The notes: a model not told the origin generated them from the letters alone. DNA of 64,000 bases from Actinophytocola sp963826035 (GCA_963826035.1 CAWGVZ010000015.1:992001-1056000), one strand, 5' to 3'; counted from the stretch's first letter, positions 24,264 to 32,966 are shown. A program made the numbers and translations.

Positions 24264-25894
24264 GTGAAGCTCCACGGGGTCAGCACGGCGGGACACCCGT
24301 TCTCGTCGGGCTGGATCGCCTGGCCGAACCGCGGGTCACGGGGCAGGTCGGCGAGATCGTCCGTGACCGGCGCGGAGTGCACCCCGTGCCGCGCCAGCAG
24401 AGCGATGGCGTCCATGGTGGACAGGTCACGGACCGTGTCGGCGTGATCTTCGGTCGGGGACGTGCACCAGCCGTCGGCCGTGCGCAGCGGACGCCGGAAG
24501 CCGCCGGGGCGTCGGACACAGCCGTCGCCGATCGTGTCCGCCAGCAGCAGGTCCGTCGCGGCCACCAACGACGACTCCACCCGGCAGGACTGCCCGGTGC
24601 GTTCCCGGTGCAGCAGTGCGCCCAGGATGGCGTGCGCGCCCAGCATGCCGCCCAGGACGTCCACCAGCGCCATCAGCGACGGCGCGGGCGGCTGGTCCGC
24701 GGGCCGGATCGCCTCGCCGAGGCCGGTACGGGCCTGGACCATGAAGTCCGTGCCCAGCGGCGGGTTCTCGATCCGCCCGGCGTAACCCGAGGTATAGGCG
24801 TACACCAGGCCGGGGCGCACGGCGGCCAGGTCGTCCGGTCCGAGGTCGAGCTGTTCGGCCTTGCCCGGTGCCCAGTTGTGCAGGAACACGTCCGCACCCG
24901 TGACCAGGTCGCGCAGCTCGTCGCGGCCGGACGGGCTCTTGATGTCGACCTGCTCGGCCGTCTTGTGGCGGTTGAGCGCGAGCCACCGGGCCGATGTGTC
25001 GCCGCACATCGGGGGCATGCCGCGCAACGGGTCGCCGCCGGGTGGTTCGATGCGGACCACCCGGGCGCCCAGCAGGCTGAGCAGGTGCGCGGCGAGCGGT
25101 GCCTGCACTCGCCGGCCGGCCTCCAGCACGAGCATTCCGTTGAGGGGCAACGCATCCGCGGCCACCGGGGTGGGGGAGCCGTGACCGGGCAGGGGAAGCA
25201 CCTGCCACGGTTCAGGGATCGTGCCACCGAGCTCATCGGCGCGTTGCCGCAGCGGGGTGAGCGGGCAGATGCTCATGCCGGTCCGGTCCGCCATCGCGCT
25301 CAGCGCGGCGTAGGTGTATGCGGCGGTGTGGTCGTGCAGTGCCGGAGGCAGGGCCGCGGTGGCGGTCGCGTAGCGGAACTGGAACGGGCGCCAGGCCGAG
25401 CCGGCGAGCTTCGCGGCTGCCCCGGCCTCGACCCAGAAGTCGCGCCAGACCACCGGATCCAGGGTGTCGACCTCGAACCAGACGCCGTCGCCGCTGACGA
25501 ACGGCGGCCCGCCGGGAGCGAGGGGGACGGCCTCGTCCTCCTCGGCGCTGGTCGCGGCCAGGTACTGCGACACGGTCAACAGCGCGGCCTGGGCGACGCT
25601 GGTCCGCACCGCGTGGACCGCTCCGCCCCTGGCGCGGGCGACCAATCCGGCCAGTATCCCGGCGCCGGCCAGCACCCGTGCCGCGGTGGTCGCGTAGTCC
25701 ACCCCCATGCCGGACGGTTCACCCCGGCCGCGACCGTGCACGTGCATCACCCCGCACACCGCCTGCGCGGTGACCTCGTCGACGACCTCACCGCCGCTGA
25801 CCGGACCGGCCCAGTCGATCTCGGCAGTCACCTCGGGCGCCACCTCGGCGCGGGGTAACAGGGGATCGATCGAAGCCCGCACGCCTGTCGTCAT
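24260..25894 (-). CDS. CaiB/BaiF family III CoA-transferase
   Basis: The protein has 544 residues. The first ~230 residues are a degenerate half resembling a CaiB domain (GVDYATTAARVLAGAGILAG). The second half is a canonical one: VLEAGRRVQAPLAAHLLSLL, GARVVRIEPPGGDPLRG, WLALNRHKTAEQVDIKS, then TDFMVQARTGLGEAIR. The catalytic Asp position falls near NRHKTAEQVD...GADVFLHNW. It moves CoA between carboxylic acids. The ATG lies 7 bases after the -10 of an ECF promoter (leaderless). With the coupled AMP-ligase it activates an unknown carboxylic acid. Confidence 0.85.
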   Translation of the reverse strand: MTTGVRASIDPLLPRAEVAPEVTAEIDWAGPVSGGEVVDEVTAQAVCGVMHVHGRGRGEPSGMGVDYATTAARVLAGAGILAGLVARARGGAVHAVRTSVAQAALLTVSQYLAATSAEEDEAVPLAPGGPPFVSGDGVWFEVDTLDPVVWRDFWVEAGAAAKLAGSAWRPFQFRYATATAALPPALHDHTAAYTYAALSAMADRTGMSICPLTPLRQRADELGGTIPEPWQVLPLPGHGSPTPVAADALPLNGMLVLEAGRRVQAPLAAHLLSLLGARVVRIEPPGGDPLRGMPPMCGDTSARWLALNRHKTAEQVDIKSPSGRDELRDLVTGADVFLHNWAPGKAEQLDLGPDDLAAVRPGLVYAYTSGYAGRIENPPLGTDFMVQARTGLGEAIRPADQPPAPSLMALVDVLGGMLGAHAILGALLHRERTGQSCRVESSLVAATDLLLADTIGDGCVRRPGGFRRPLRTADGWCTSPTEDHADTVRDLSTMDAIALLARHGVHSAPVTDDLADLPRDPRFGQAIQPDENGCPAVLTPWSFT

Positions 25895-25901
25895 GCCCCA
25901 C

Positions 25902-25930
25902 CAGTCGGATGCGCTCCCCGTATGGTTCCC
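25902..25930 (-). promoter_or_regulatory. ECF (SigC-type) promoter of the CaiB/ligase operon
   Basis: GGGAAC at 25930-25925, 17 bases, and CGACTG at 25907-25902 on the minus strand. The ATG at 25894 follows after 7 bases. Confidence 0.75.
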
Positions 25931-25933
25931 GGC

Positions 25934-27100
25934 ATGTCCGATGTCGCGGAGTTCGTCCGGCGCCACGTCATCCCGGTCGAGCCGGTCCTCGACGCCGGCG
26001 GTCCCGAAGCCGCTCGTGTCCTGTGTGAGGTGCAGGAAAAGGCACGTGCCGCCGGTCTGTGGGCGTTGCCGTTGCCGAGCGAGCTCGGCGGTGGAGGTAT
26101 CGGCCTGCGCGACTACTTCGCGGAAGCGGAGGCCGAGGGCGGCAGTGACCACGGTCCGGCCGCGCTGGGCTCGGCCTCCCTGCTCGACGTTCGCATGATC
26201 ACCGCGTACGGCGGTCCCGCGGTGCGCGAGCGGTACCTGCGGCCGCTCGTGGCCGGCGAGATCACCGGGAGCTACGCGATGACTGAGCCCGGCGTCGCCG
26301 GATCGGCACCCGCCGCGATCCGCACCACCGCGCGACGGGTGGATGGCGGCTGGACCGTCGCCGGCCGGAAGTGGTTCACCAGCGGCGCCAGGACGGCCAG
26401 CTATGTGACGGTCCTCGCCCGCACGGCACCGGAGGAGCTGTCGCTGCTGCTGGTGCCGACCGACCAGCCCGGTTTCCGTGTGGTGCGGGATCTTCCGGTG
26501 CTGGGTGCGGCCGGCCAGTTCGAGATCGAGCTCGCCGACGCGCACGTCCCGGACGACCATCTGCTCGGCTCACCGGGCGACGGACTGGCCATCGCGGGCA
26601 CCCGCCTGGCGTTGGGACGGACCCTGCGCTGCCTGCGCTGGGTCGGGCAGGCACAGCGGGCGTTCGAGCTGATGTGCCGCCGCGCCAACGACCGGCACGT
26701 TCCCTCGGGCCCGCTGGGCAGCCACCAACTGGTGCAGCAGCTGGTGTTCGACGCCGCGCTGGCCGTCCGGTCGGCGCGAGCACTCGTCGGCCAGGCCGCT
26801 GACCTGGTCGCCGCCGGGCGACCCGCGAGGACCGAGATCGGCCTGGCCAAGGTCGCCGCCGCCCGGGCGCTGCAGCAGGTGGCCGACGCGGCGACCCAGG
26901 TGTACGGCGCGGAAGGGCTCACCTCGGACACGCCGTTGCCGATGCTGGCGCGGCTGGGCCGGGCCGCCCGGATCCTCGACGGGCCCGACGAGCTACACGT
27001 CAGCGCAACGGCCCGTCGGATCCTCAAGCAGTTCCAGGCCGAGGGCGTGGAAGTAGGTACCCCAGATCAGCTCGTGGCAGGTGGCGACACCGCCCGGTAG
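25934..27100 (+). CDS. Acyl-CoA dehydrogenase
   Basis: The protein has 388 residues. The ACAD motifs are in order: AMTEPGVAGSAPAAIRTTAR (FAD/substrate strand), GRKWFTSGA, then a C-terminal helical domain with GLAKVAAARALQQVADAATQ and VYGAEGLTSDTPL. A flavin-dependent alpha,beta-dehydrogenation of an acyl-CoA is expected. ATG 25934 is taken; ATG 25922 is also open. No ECF motif faces this gene. Its last ~108 bases overlap the convergent GH88-like gene, an unusually long 3' overlap. Confidence 0.85.
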   Translation: MSDVAEFVRRHVIPVEPVLDAGGPEAARVLCEVQEKARAAGLWALPLPSELGGGGIGLRDYFAEAEAEGGSDHGPAALGSASLLDVRMITAYGGPAVRERYLRPLVAGEITGSYAMTEPGVAGSAPAAIRTTARRVDGGWTVAGRKWFTSGARTASYVTVLARTAPEELSLLLVPTDQPGFRVVRDLPVLGAAGQFEIELADAHVPDDHLLGSPGDGLAIAGTRLALGRTLRCLRWVGQAQRAFELMCRRANDRHVPSGPLGSHQLVQQLVFDAALAVRSARALVGQAADLVAAGRPARTEIGLAKVAAARALQQVADAATQVYGAEGLTSDTPLPMLARLGRAARILDGPDELHVSATARRILKQFQAEGVEVGTPDQLVAGGDTAR

Positions 27101-27910
27101 GTCGTAGCAGCCGTCCATCAGCCGGCCGTCGACCATGTGCTCGGTCGTCAACCGGCGCAGTATCGTCGCACCCTCGATGGTGTGGCCCAGCTTCAGCAAC
27201 GCCACCGCCGCGATGGCCGCCGCCGAGGTGTCCACCGGGCCGCCGGTTGTCACGGCCGGCGGTGCCCCGGTCCCGTTCCGGTCCAGCCAGCGTAGTGCCA
27301 GTCGGCGCGCAGGTTCGACGAACTCGTCGCCGAGCCACCGGGTCGCGTCGGCGGCGGCCAGCAGCAGCCAGGCGTCGCCGCGCGTCCAGCCAGGCGGTGG
27401 CTCGTTGAGCGAATACCACTCGCCGTCGCGGCGTTCCCAGCTCGGGTGCTCGGCCAGCCCGAGGTGGGTGCGCAGGTGCGCGGCGGCGATCCCCTCCTCG
27501 CCCGCCCACGCCAGCAGGGGAACGGTTCCGGCCACACCGTCGACGCGGGCGCGCGGGCCACCGCTGTCGCCGAACGCGCTACCCCACGGCACGACACCGG
27601 CTTCGTGGTCGAACCGCGACGCCATGGCCTTCGCCGCCCGGCGGGCCAGGTCGGCGCCGTCGCTGAACGGGTGGGTGCCGTACCAGAAGATCAGCCCCTG
27701 GGCCGCGGTGTCGGTCTCGGTCCAGCCGGCGAGCCTCCTGGTCCACCGCTCGGCGACGGACGGTTCGCCGTGCAGGCGCAGCAGACCGACCCAGAATCCC
27801 GCCGTCCAGGAGCCGCGCCGGGTCGTACGCCACGTGCCGGCGGCGTCCGCGTACAGCGGAAACCGTTCCCCCACGGTGCTCAGGATCGACGCCACACGAT
27901 CGGCGGTCAC
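26993..27910 (-). CDS. GH88/GH105-like six-hairpin glycosidase
   Basis: The protein has 305 residues with no signal peptide. Motifs of the unsaturated glucuronyl/rhamnogalacturonyl hydrolase fold are visible: GSWTAGFWVGLLRL, WTRGDAWLLLAAADATRWL, GPVDTSAAAIAAVALLKL and ELIWGTYFHALGLELL. The GTG overlaps the MFS stop (GTGA), so it is coupled to an exporter under the ECF promoter. A sugar hydrolase here is unexpected. It might act on a glycosylated intermediate, or the fold may have been re-used. It overlaps the end of the dehydrogenase gene by 108 bases. Confidence 0.7.
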   Translation of the reverse strand: MTADRVASILSTVGERFPLYADAAGTWRTTRRGSWTAGFWVGLLRLHGEPSVAERWTRRLAGWTETDTAAQGLIFWYGTHPFSDGADLARRAAKAMASRFDHEAGVVPWGSAFGDSGGPRARVDGVAGTVPLLAWAGEEGIAAAHLRTHLGLAEHPSWERRDGEWYSLNEPPPGWTRGDAWLLLAAADATRWLGDEFVEPARRLALRWLDRNGTGAPPAVTTGGPVDTSAAAIAAVALLKLGHTIEGATILRRLTTEHMVDGRLMDGCYDLPGGVATCHELIWGTYFHALGLELLEDPTGRCADV

Positions 27911-29097
27911 GTTCGCCGCCACAGCTTGACGACGAGCGCGGCGGCGGCGAACTCGGCGGCGACCAGGCCCCACCCGAGCGGGTAGCCACCGAGTTCCGCC
28001 ATGAGACCGAACAAGGGGGATCCCACGCTGAATCCACCGAAGAACCCGGCCGACACCAGCGCCGAGTTGCGGCCCGTCTGTTCCGGAGTGGACACCCCCA
28101 TCACCGCCAGCATCGACACGGCGTTCGCGGCTACCGCGAACGCGCCGATGCCCAGCACGCCGACCCAGGCCCAGCCCCAGCCGAGGAACTGGGCGGCCAG
28201 CAACGCGCCGGCCGCGAGAACCGCGCCGGCGGCGAGCGGACCGAGGAGCACCGCAGGCGGGCGGCGCGGCGACACCAGACGCGACCAGCCGATGCGACCG
28301 AGGATTCCGGTCACCCCCAGCGCGGCGACCAGGGCCGCAGCGGGCTGCGCGCCCAGTCCCAGCTCCTGGGTGGCGTACAAGGCTGAGTACGTGTTCACCG
28401 ACGAGAGGCCCGCTCCCAGCAACACCGAGAAGCCGAGCAACCACCACACCGCCGGTTCGGCCGAGAAGGTGACGCGCATCCGTGGCCGTCGCGCGGGTTC
28501 GGGATCCACGGGCAGCAGAAGGCTCGCCACCGTCGCGAGGGCCGCGCACCCGGCGGCGACACCGACCGCCAGCCGCCAGTCGACCCACTCGGCCAACCCC
28601 GCCAAGGGAAGCCCGGCGGCGAACGCACCGAGCTGCACACCCGACTGCTTGATCCCGATCACCAGGCCGCGCTTCGGCCCGGGCACCGTCCGACCGATGA
28701 TCTTGTTGGTCGACGGGTTCGCCAGCGCCTGGGGGACTCCGCCGAGCGCGACGGTCAGTACCAGGACCAGGTAATGCGGCGCCAGCGCGAACAGCGTGAG
28801 CGCGACCGTGCTGATCCCGAACAGCGCGCCGGCCGACCGGCGGGCACCGACCGCGTCCACGACCGGCCCGATCACCAGTGACAACACCGCGGCGACCCCG
28901 AACCCCGCCGTGACCAGGACACCGAGCATCGGCCGGGCGAGGCCGAACTCGGCGACCAGCGCGGGGGCCAGCGCACCGAGGAGGAACAACGGCAACATCG
29001 AGAACGCCATCGCCGCGGTCAACAACGTCGTCGTCGCCCAGGTCCGGCGATCGAGGGACGGCGCCCCCTGCGGAGTCGTGCCCGATGGGGTCGTCAC
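27907..29097 (-). CDS. MFS transporter
   Basis: The protein has 396 residues and about twelve helices. It shows an LARPMLGVLVTAGFG start, then GARRSAGALFGISTVALTLF, a loop KRGLVIGIKQSGVQLGAFAA, and TPEQTGRNSALVSAGFFGGF late in the protein. GTG 29097 has a Shine-Dalgarno-like gagaggag just upstream. ATG 29118 lies directly at the -10 and ATG 29163 would lie upstream of the promoter, so both are less likely. It is probably an exporter or uptake system for the product of the neighbouring ligase/CoA-transferase genes. Confidence 0.82.
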   Translation of the reverse strand: MTTPSGTTPQGAPSLDRRTWATTTLLTAAMAFSMLPLFLLGALAPALVAEFGLARPMLGVLVTAGFGVAAVLSLVIGPVVDAVGARRSAGALFGISTVALTLFALAPHYLVLVLTVALGGVPQALANPSTNKIIGRTVPGPKRGLVIGIKQSGVQLGAFAAGLPLAGLAEWVDWRLAVGVAAGCAALATVASLLLPVDPEPARRPRMRVTFSAEPAVWWLLGFSVLLGAGLSSVNTYSALYATQELGLGAQPAAALVAALGVTGILGRIGWSRLVSPRRPPAVLLGPLAAGAVLAAGALLAAQFLGWGWAWVGVLGIGAFAVAANAVSMLAVMGVSTPEQTGRNSALVSAGFFGGFSVGSPLFGLMAELGGYPLGWGLVAAEFAAAALVVKLWRRT

Positions 29098-29118
29098 AAC
29101 GCTCCTCTCGTCGCTCAT

Positions 29119-29147
29119 TAGTCGGTTCGTCGACCGGTCGAGTTCCT
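29119..29147 (-). promoter_or_regulatory. ECF (SigC-type) promoter of the MFS/GH88 operon
   Basis: AGGAAC at 29147-29142, 17 bases, and CGACTA at 29124-29119 on the minus strand. It is divergent from the next promoter. Confidence 0.65.
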
Positions 29148-29169
29148 GACACAGTGGCGGCACGATGAC

Positions 29170-29198
29170 GGGAACCGAGCCCGGGCCCGATCCGACTC
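29170..29198 (+). promoter_or_regulatory. ECF (SigC-type) promoter of the second AMP-ligase
   Basis: GGGAAC at 29170-29175, 17 bases, and CGACTC at 29193-29198. It lies inside what a gene finder would call the coding start (ATG 29165). It moves the real start to GTG 29207, 8 bases after the -10. Confidence 0.7.
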
Positions 29199-29206
29199 TT
29201 GTTCAC

Positions 29207-30856
29207 GTGCCTACCCTCCACGCGCGGCCCGCGACGCGGGTGTACCGCGACCTCGTCCCGTCATCCTTACGCAGGTCCTGGGCGGCCACCGGCCGCTACC
29301 AGGACGCCGACCTCTACACCCTGCTCGAACAGCACGCGCAACGACGCCCGGACCGGCTCGCCGTGGTCGACGTCGACGGCGAGATCGACTACGCCCAGTT
29401 CGACGTGCTGGTGCGCAAACTTGCCGCCGGCCTGACCGCACTCGACGTGCTTCCCAGCGACGTGGTCGCGGTGCAACTGCCCAACAGCAGGCTCAGCTGT
29501 GCGCTGGACTTCGCGGTCGCGGCCGTCGGCGCGGTCGTGATGCCGTTCCCGATCAGCCGCGGCGCACGGGACATTGTCCGTCTGCTCGGCAAGTCCGACG
29601 CCGTCGTGGCCGTCACCGCCGACTGCTATGGCGATTTCCCCTGTGGCCGGAAGACCCTCGAACTCGTCGGCGAGCTGCCCGCCCTGCGCTCCGTGGTCAC
29701 GGTGGGCGGTTCGACACCTGGGTGCGTGCCGATGTCGTTGTTGCTGGCGGCCGACCACGGCGACTTCACCCCCGTGCGACCGGACCCCGACGACGCGGCA
29801 CGGATCCTGGTCTCCTCCGGGTCGGAGGCCGAGCCCAAGATGGTCCTGTACTCCCACAACGCCCTGGTCGGCGGTCGCGGCAGGTTCATCGCGGCCATCC
29901 GCGGTGAGGACGAGTACCGAGCGCTGTTCCTGATGCCTCTGGGAACCGCCTTCGGCAGCAATGCCACGCCGGCCACGATGGCCGCGAACGGCGGCACCCT
30001 GCTGGTCCAGCCCCGCTTCGACGTCGCCTCAACGCTGACCATGATCGAACGCGCCCACCCGACCCATGTCTTCGGCGTGCCAACGATGTTCCGCAAGATC
30101 ATCGACAGCCCGGACCTGGCGGCCACCGACTTCTCCAGCGTTCGCGCCGTCGTCCTCGGTGGTTCCGCGCTCGACGGGGAAACCGCCCAGCACGTCAGCG
30201 AGAAACTGACCGCCACGGTCATCAACGTCTACGGTTCGGCCGACGGCGTCAACTGCCACACCGCGCTGACCGACCCACCGAGCAAGGTCCACACCGCCGG
30301 CCGCCCCAACCCGGCGGTCTGCGAGATCAGGATCGTCGACGACACCCTCCGGCCGGTCCCGACCGGCGAGTCCGGCGAGATCCTCGCGCGCGGCCCGATG
30401 AGCCCGATGAGCTACCTCGCCGCACCCGGCCTTGACGCCCGCTACCGGCTCGAGGACGGCTGGGTCCGGCTCGGCGACCTAGGCAGCATCGACGAGGACG
30501 GATATCTCAACATCATCGGCCGCCGCAAGGACGTGATCATCCGCGGCGGCAAGAACATCAGCCCGGCCGAGGTCGAGGCGCTGCTGCTGACCCACCGGGC
30601 CGTACGCGACGCGGCCTGCGTGGCGGTACCGGACCCGGTGTTCGGCGACCGGATGTGCGCCTGCGTCGCCACCGACCAGGAACCGACCCTGGCAGAGCTC
30701 ACGGCGCATCTGACCGAACAGGGCCTGGAACCGTACAAACTCCCGGAACGCCTGCTGCTGCTCCCGGCACTACCACTCGGCGCCGCGGGCAAGATCGACC
30801 GCACGGCGTTGACCGAGTTGGCCGCCTGCCCTCCAACCCCATCGAGTCCCGCCTGA
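29207..30856 (+). CDS. AMP-dependent acyl/aryl-CoA ligase, paralogue of the 22.7-kb gene
   Basis: The protein has 549 residues from the leaderless GTG 29207. It shows the same unusual P-loop, VSSGSEAEPKMVLYSHNALV, and NVYGSADGVNCHTAL as the ligase at 22.7 kb. GDLGSIDEDGYLNIIGR, GGKNISPAEVEALL and the terminal LGAAGKIDRTALTEL follow. Two paralogous ligases under the same promoter type suggest that two acids, or two steps, are activated. Its own fragment appears at 18.53 kb. Confidence 0.85.
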   Translation: MPTLHARPATRVYRDLVPSSLRRSWAATGRYQDADLYTLLEQHAQRRPDRLAVVDVDGEIDYAQFDVLVRKLAAGLTALDVLPSDVVAVQLPNSRLSCALDFAVAAVGAVVMPFPISRGARDIVRLLGKSDAVVAVTADCYGDFPCGRKTLELVGELPALRSVVTVGGSTPGCVPMSLLLAADHGDFTPVRPDPDDAARILVSSGSEAEPKMVLYSHNALVGGRGRFIAAIRGEDEYRALFLMPLGTAFGSNATPATMAANGGTLLVQPRFDVASTLTMIERAHPTHVFGVPTMFRKIIDSPDLAATDFSSVRAVVLGGSALDGETAQHVSEKLTATVINVYGSADGVNCHTALTDPPSKVHTAGRPNPAVCEIRIVDDTLRPVPTGESGEILARGPMSPMSYLAAPGLDARYRLEDGWVRLGDLGSIDEDGYLNIIGRRKDVIIRGGKNISPAEVEALLLTHRAVRDAACVAVPDPVFGDRMCACVATDQEPTLAELTAHLTEQGLEPYKLPERLLLLPALPLGAAGKIDRTALTELAACPPTPSSPA

Positions 30857-30880
30857 CCGGCTCGGCCTCCCTTCCCCTGC

Positions 30881-31528
30881 TCAGGTCCGCCAGACGGTGC
30901 CTCTGCGTTCGTACTCCAGCATCGTCTCGATCTCGGTGGCGAGTCGGGGGCCGAGGTGGCGTTCGACCAGCCACAGCCCGAGGTCCAGGCGGAGGTGATG
31001 CCGCCGCAGGTGACGAGGTCGCCGTCGTCGACGACGCGTGCGTTGATCACGGTCGCACCCTGCGCGGCGAGGGCGGCCTTGGCAATCGCGTGCGTGGTGG
31101 CAGGACGTCCGCGGGTGAACCCGGCGGTGGACAGTGCCATCACGCCGGTGCAGACGCCGACCTTGTCCGCCCTGACCCTGGCCAGGCGCCGCATGAAGGC
31201 CGCGTCGTTGATGAGTCGGTGCAGGCCGGAGCCGGGCAGGTCGTGCGGCCCGCCGCCGGGGACCACGAGGACGTCCGCGTCCTGCGGTGACCAGCCGACT
31301 GGGATCTCCATCCGCAGACCCTTCAGGGTCGTGATGATTCCGGGCCTGTCGGGGGAGACGAGAGTGGTCGTCAACCGCGCCACCTTTGAATGCGGCCTTC
31401 GCCAGGACATCCAACGGGGTGATGAAATCGAGCTCCTCGACACCGTCGTAGGCCAGGACGTGGACACGCAGGGGCGGTGCAGCTGCCGCCGCGGTCGGCA
31501 CACCCGTGGCCAGCACACCGGCGGACAA
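30881..31528 (-). pseudogene. Second DJ-1/PfpI-family exported protein, two frameshifts
   Basis: The N-part reads an Ala-rich signal end, then RVHVLAYDGVEELDFITPLD. After an indel near 31375 another frame reads DADVLVVPGGGPHDLPGSG and KVGVCTGVMALSTAGFTRG (nucleophile Cys in CTG). After a third change near 31010 it ends LDLGLWLVERHLG...YERRGTVWRT. It is about as similar to the 4.1-kb protein as a duplicate would be, including the final RGTVW. No ECF promoter is seen before it. Confidence 0.7.
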
Positions 31529-31579
31529 GGCCGAGGCCGCACCGATTCAGGAGAGTTCGAGGGGCGTGTCACGTTCGAT

Positions 31580-32635
31580 CTATCGCCGCCGTGCCGGGGG
31601 TGCGGTGCGTAGTCGGTGTACCACGGCCACCAGGACGAGCGTCAGCACCAGCAGCCCGGTCCAGATGATCCATCGGTCGGGCCACGGCGGAGACGAATGG
31701 CCGTGCTCGGTCCGGCCTCCGTCAGCGCCGGAGATGATGACGGCGAGCAGACAGGCGATCGTCGCCACGACCGCGAGCCGCCCCGCGAGTCGCGCGGTCA
31801 GCGGCAGCGACCATAATTCCCCGCGGGATCGATAGCCGCGCAACCGCAGGCGCTCGCTGGGGCGGGCCGGAGTGAGCAGCCGGAGCAGAAGCAACCCGGC
31901 CAAGGGCATCTGCAGCGCCCACACCACCGTGCGGAACGACCCGTCGAACCAGACGTTCGTGCCGTACAGCAGCGTGTGCCACGCGCTGAGCACGTAGACG
32001 ATGATGACGAACCGGTGCAGGGCACGCCACAACCGGGCGCCGGTCGCCTGACGCAGGTAGAAGGCGAGCCCCAGGACGATCGCCAGGTAGAAGGCGATCA
32101 GACCCAGGAAGATGGCGACCCGGCCTGTCCCGGTCGGGTAGCCCCCGGGGACGAACACCTTGACCAGGGTGTCACGCACCAGTTCACCGCTCGGCTGGTC
32201 GTCGAAGTTCGTCTGCAGTTCCGCCGCGAAGAACGACACCATGTGCAGGAACGTCAGCCCGATCGTGGTCAGGCTCGTCGTCCGGTGCCACTTCTCCACC
32301 CGGGCGGCCGACAGCCAGCGCCATGGTGGTCGCGTGCCCGACCTGAGCAGGCCGAAGACGACCGTGACATACGCCCACAGCAGCGCCGACCAGCCGAAAG
32401 CCTGACACAACCAATACCACCAGTACTCGGACGCGTCGTCGAACGGGGGCATGATCTCGAGGCTGGGCGACGTGCCATTCTCGATCCGGGCGTACAACCA
32501 CCAGAAGATCAGGCCGGTGATCACCAGCCCCAGACTGGCGTCCGGCACCGCGGCACGAAGGTCCGCTCCCAACCCGCGCCAGTCGAAACGCCGCCCCGCC
32601 CGCTTGTCCGGAGCAGCCACGTCCGCGTGATCCAC
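31580..32635 (-). CDS. Ferric-reductase-like transmembrane cytochrome b protein
   Basis: The protein has 351 residues with about eight helices. Haem-ligating His pairs typical of ferric-reductase-like domains occur in EKWHRTTSLTTIGLTFLHMV and ALHRFVIIVYVLSAWHTLLY. No flavin/NADPH domain is attached. The family reduces metals or passes electrons across the membrane. Under the ECF promoter with copper genes, reduction of Cu(II) to Cu(I) before import is a reasonable inference. GTG 32635 has a ggagg sequence 10 bases upstream; ATG 32671, close to the predicted transcript start, is an alternative. Confidence 0.78.
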   Translation of the reverse strand: MDHADVAAPDKRAGRRFDWRGLGADLRAAVPDASLGLVITGLIFWWLYARIENGTSPSLEIMPPFDDASEYWWYWLCQAFGWSALLWAYVTVVFGLLRSGTRPPWRWLSAARVEKWHRTTSLTTIGLTFLHMVSFFAAELQTNFDDQPSGELVRDTLVKVFVPGGYPTGTGRVAIFLGLIAFYLAIVLGLAFYLRQATGARLWRALHRFVIIVYVLSAWHTLLYGTNVWFDGSFRTVVWALQMPLAGLLLLRLLTPARPSERLRLRGYRSRGELWSLPLTARLAGRLAVVATIACLLAVIISGADGGRTEHGHSSPPWPDRWIIWTGLLVLTLVLVAVVHRLRTAPPARRR

Positions 32636-32682
32636 CTGGTCCCAACCTCCACTCAGCGTGCCGACACACATCTCCCGAATGG

Positions 32683-32711
32683 AGGTCGGTTGCCGCTGGC
32701 GCCGAGTTCCC
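32683..32711 (-). promoter_or_regulatory. ECF (SigC-type) promoter of the cytochrome b gene
   Basis: GGGAAC at 32711-32706, 17 bases, and CGACCT at 32688-32683 on the minus strand. It is the rightmost copy of the motif found in the window. Confidence 0.7.
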
Positions 32712-32966
32712 GAGAACACGCCAGCGCAACGGCCCCGGCGATCTCACAGCCGAGATCCACGGGTCACATTTCTGTCCAACCGGCGCGGTGCCGTTCGGAC
32801 TGGTCTGTTCGGGTGGTTGCCGTTCCCTGTGGCGTCGGGACCTCCGACCTCGGGCGGTCTCGGTGACGTGTCCAGTTGAAGGAGTCGGGATGGCGGCGTT
32901 GGGTGGTAGGGCGTTCGTGTCGGCAGTCGCGGACGGCGTCGCGGCTCTCGGCTGGACACCGGTGCG

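Noticed and set aside
27861..27890. Possible minus-strand ECF promoter in the GH88-like gene (GGGAAC)
   Set aside because: The -10-like GACGCC lacks the leading C and lies within coding sequence with no gene start downstream.
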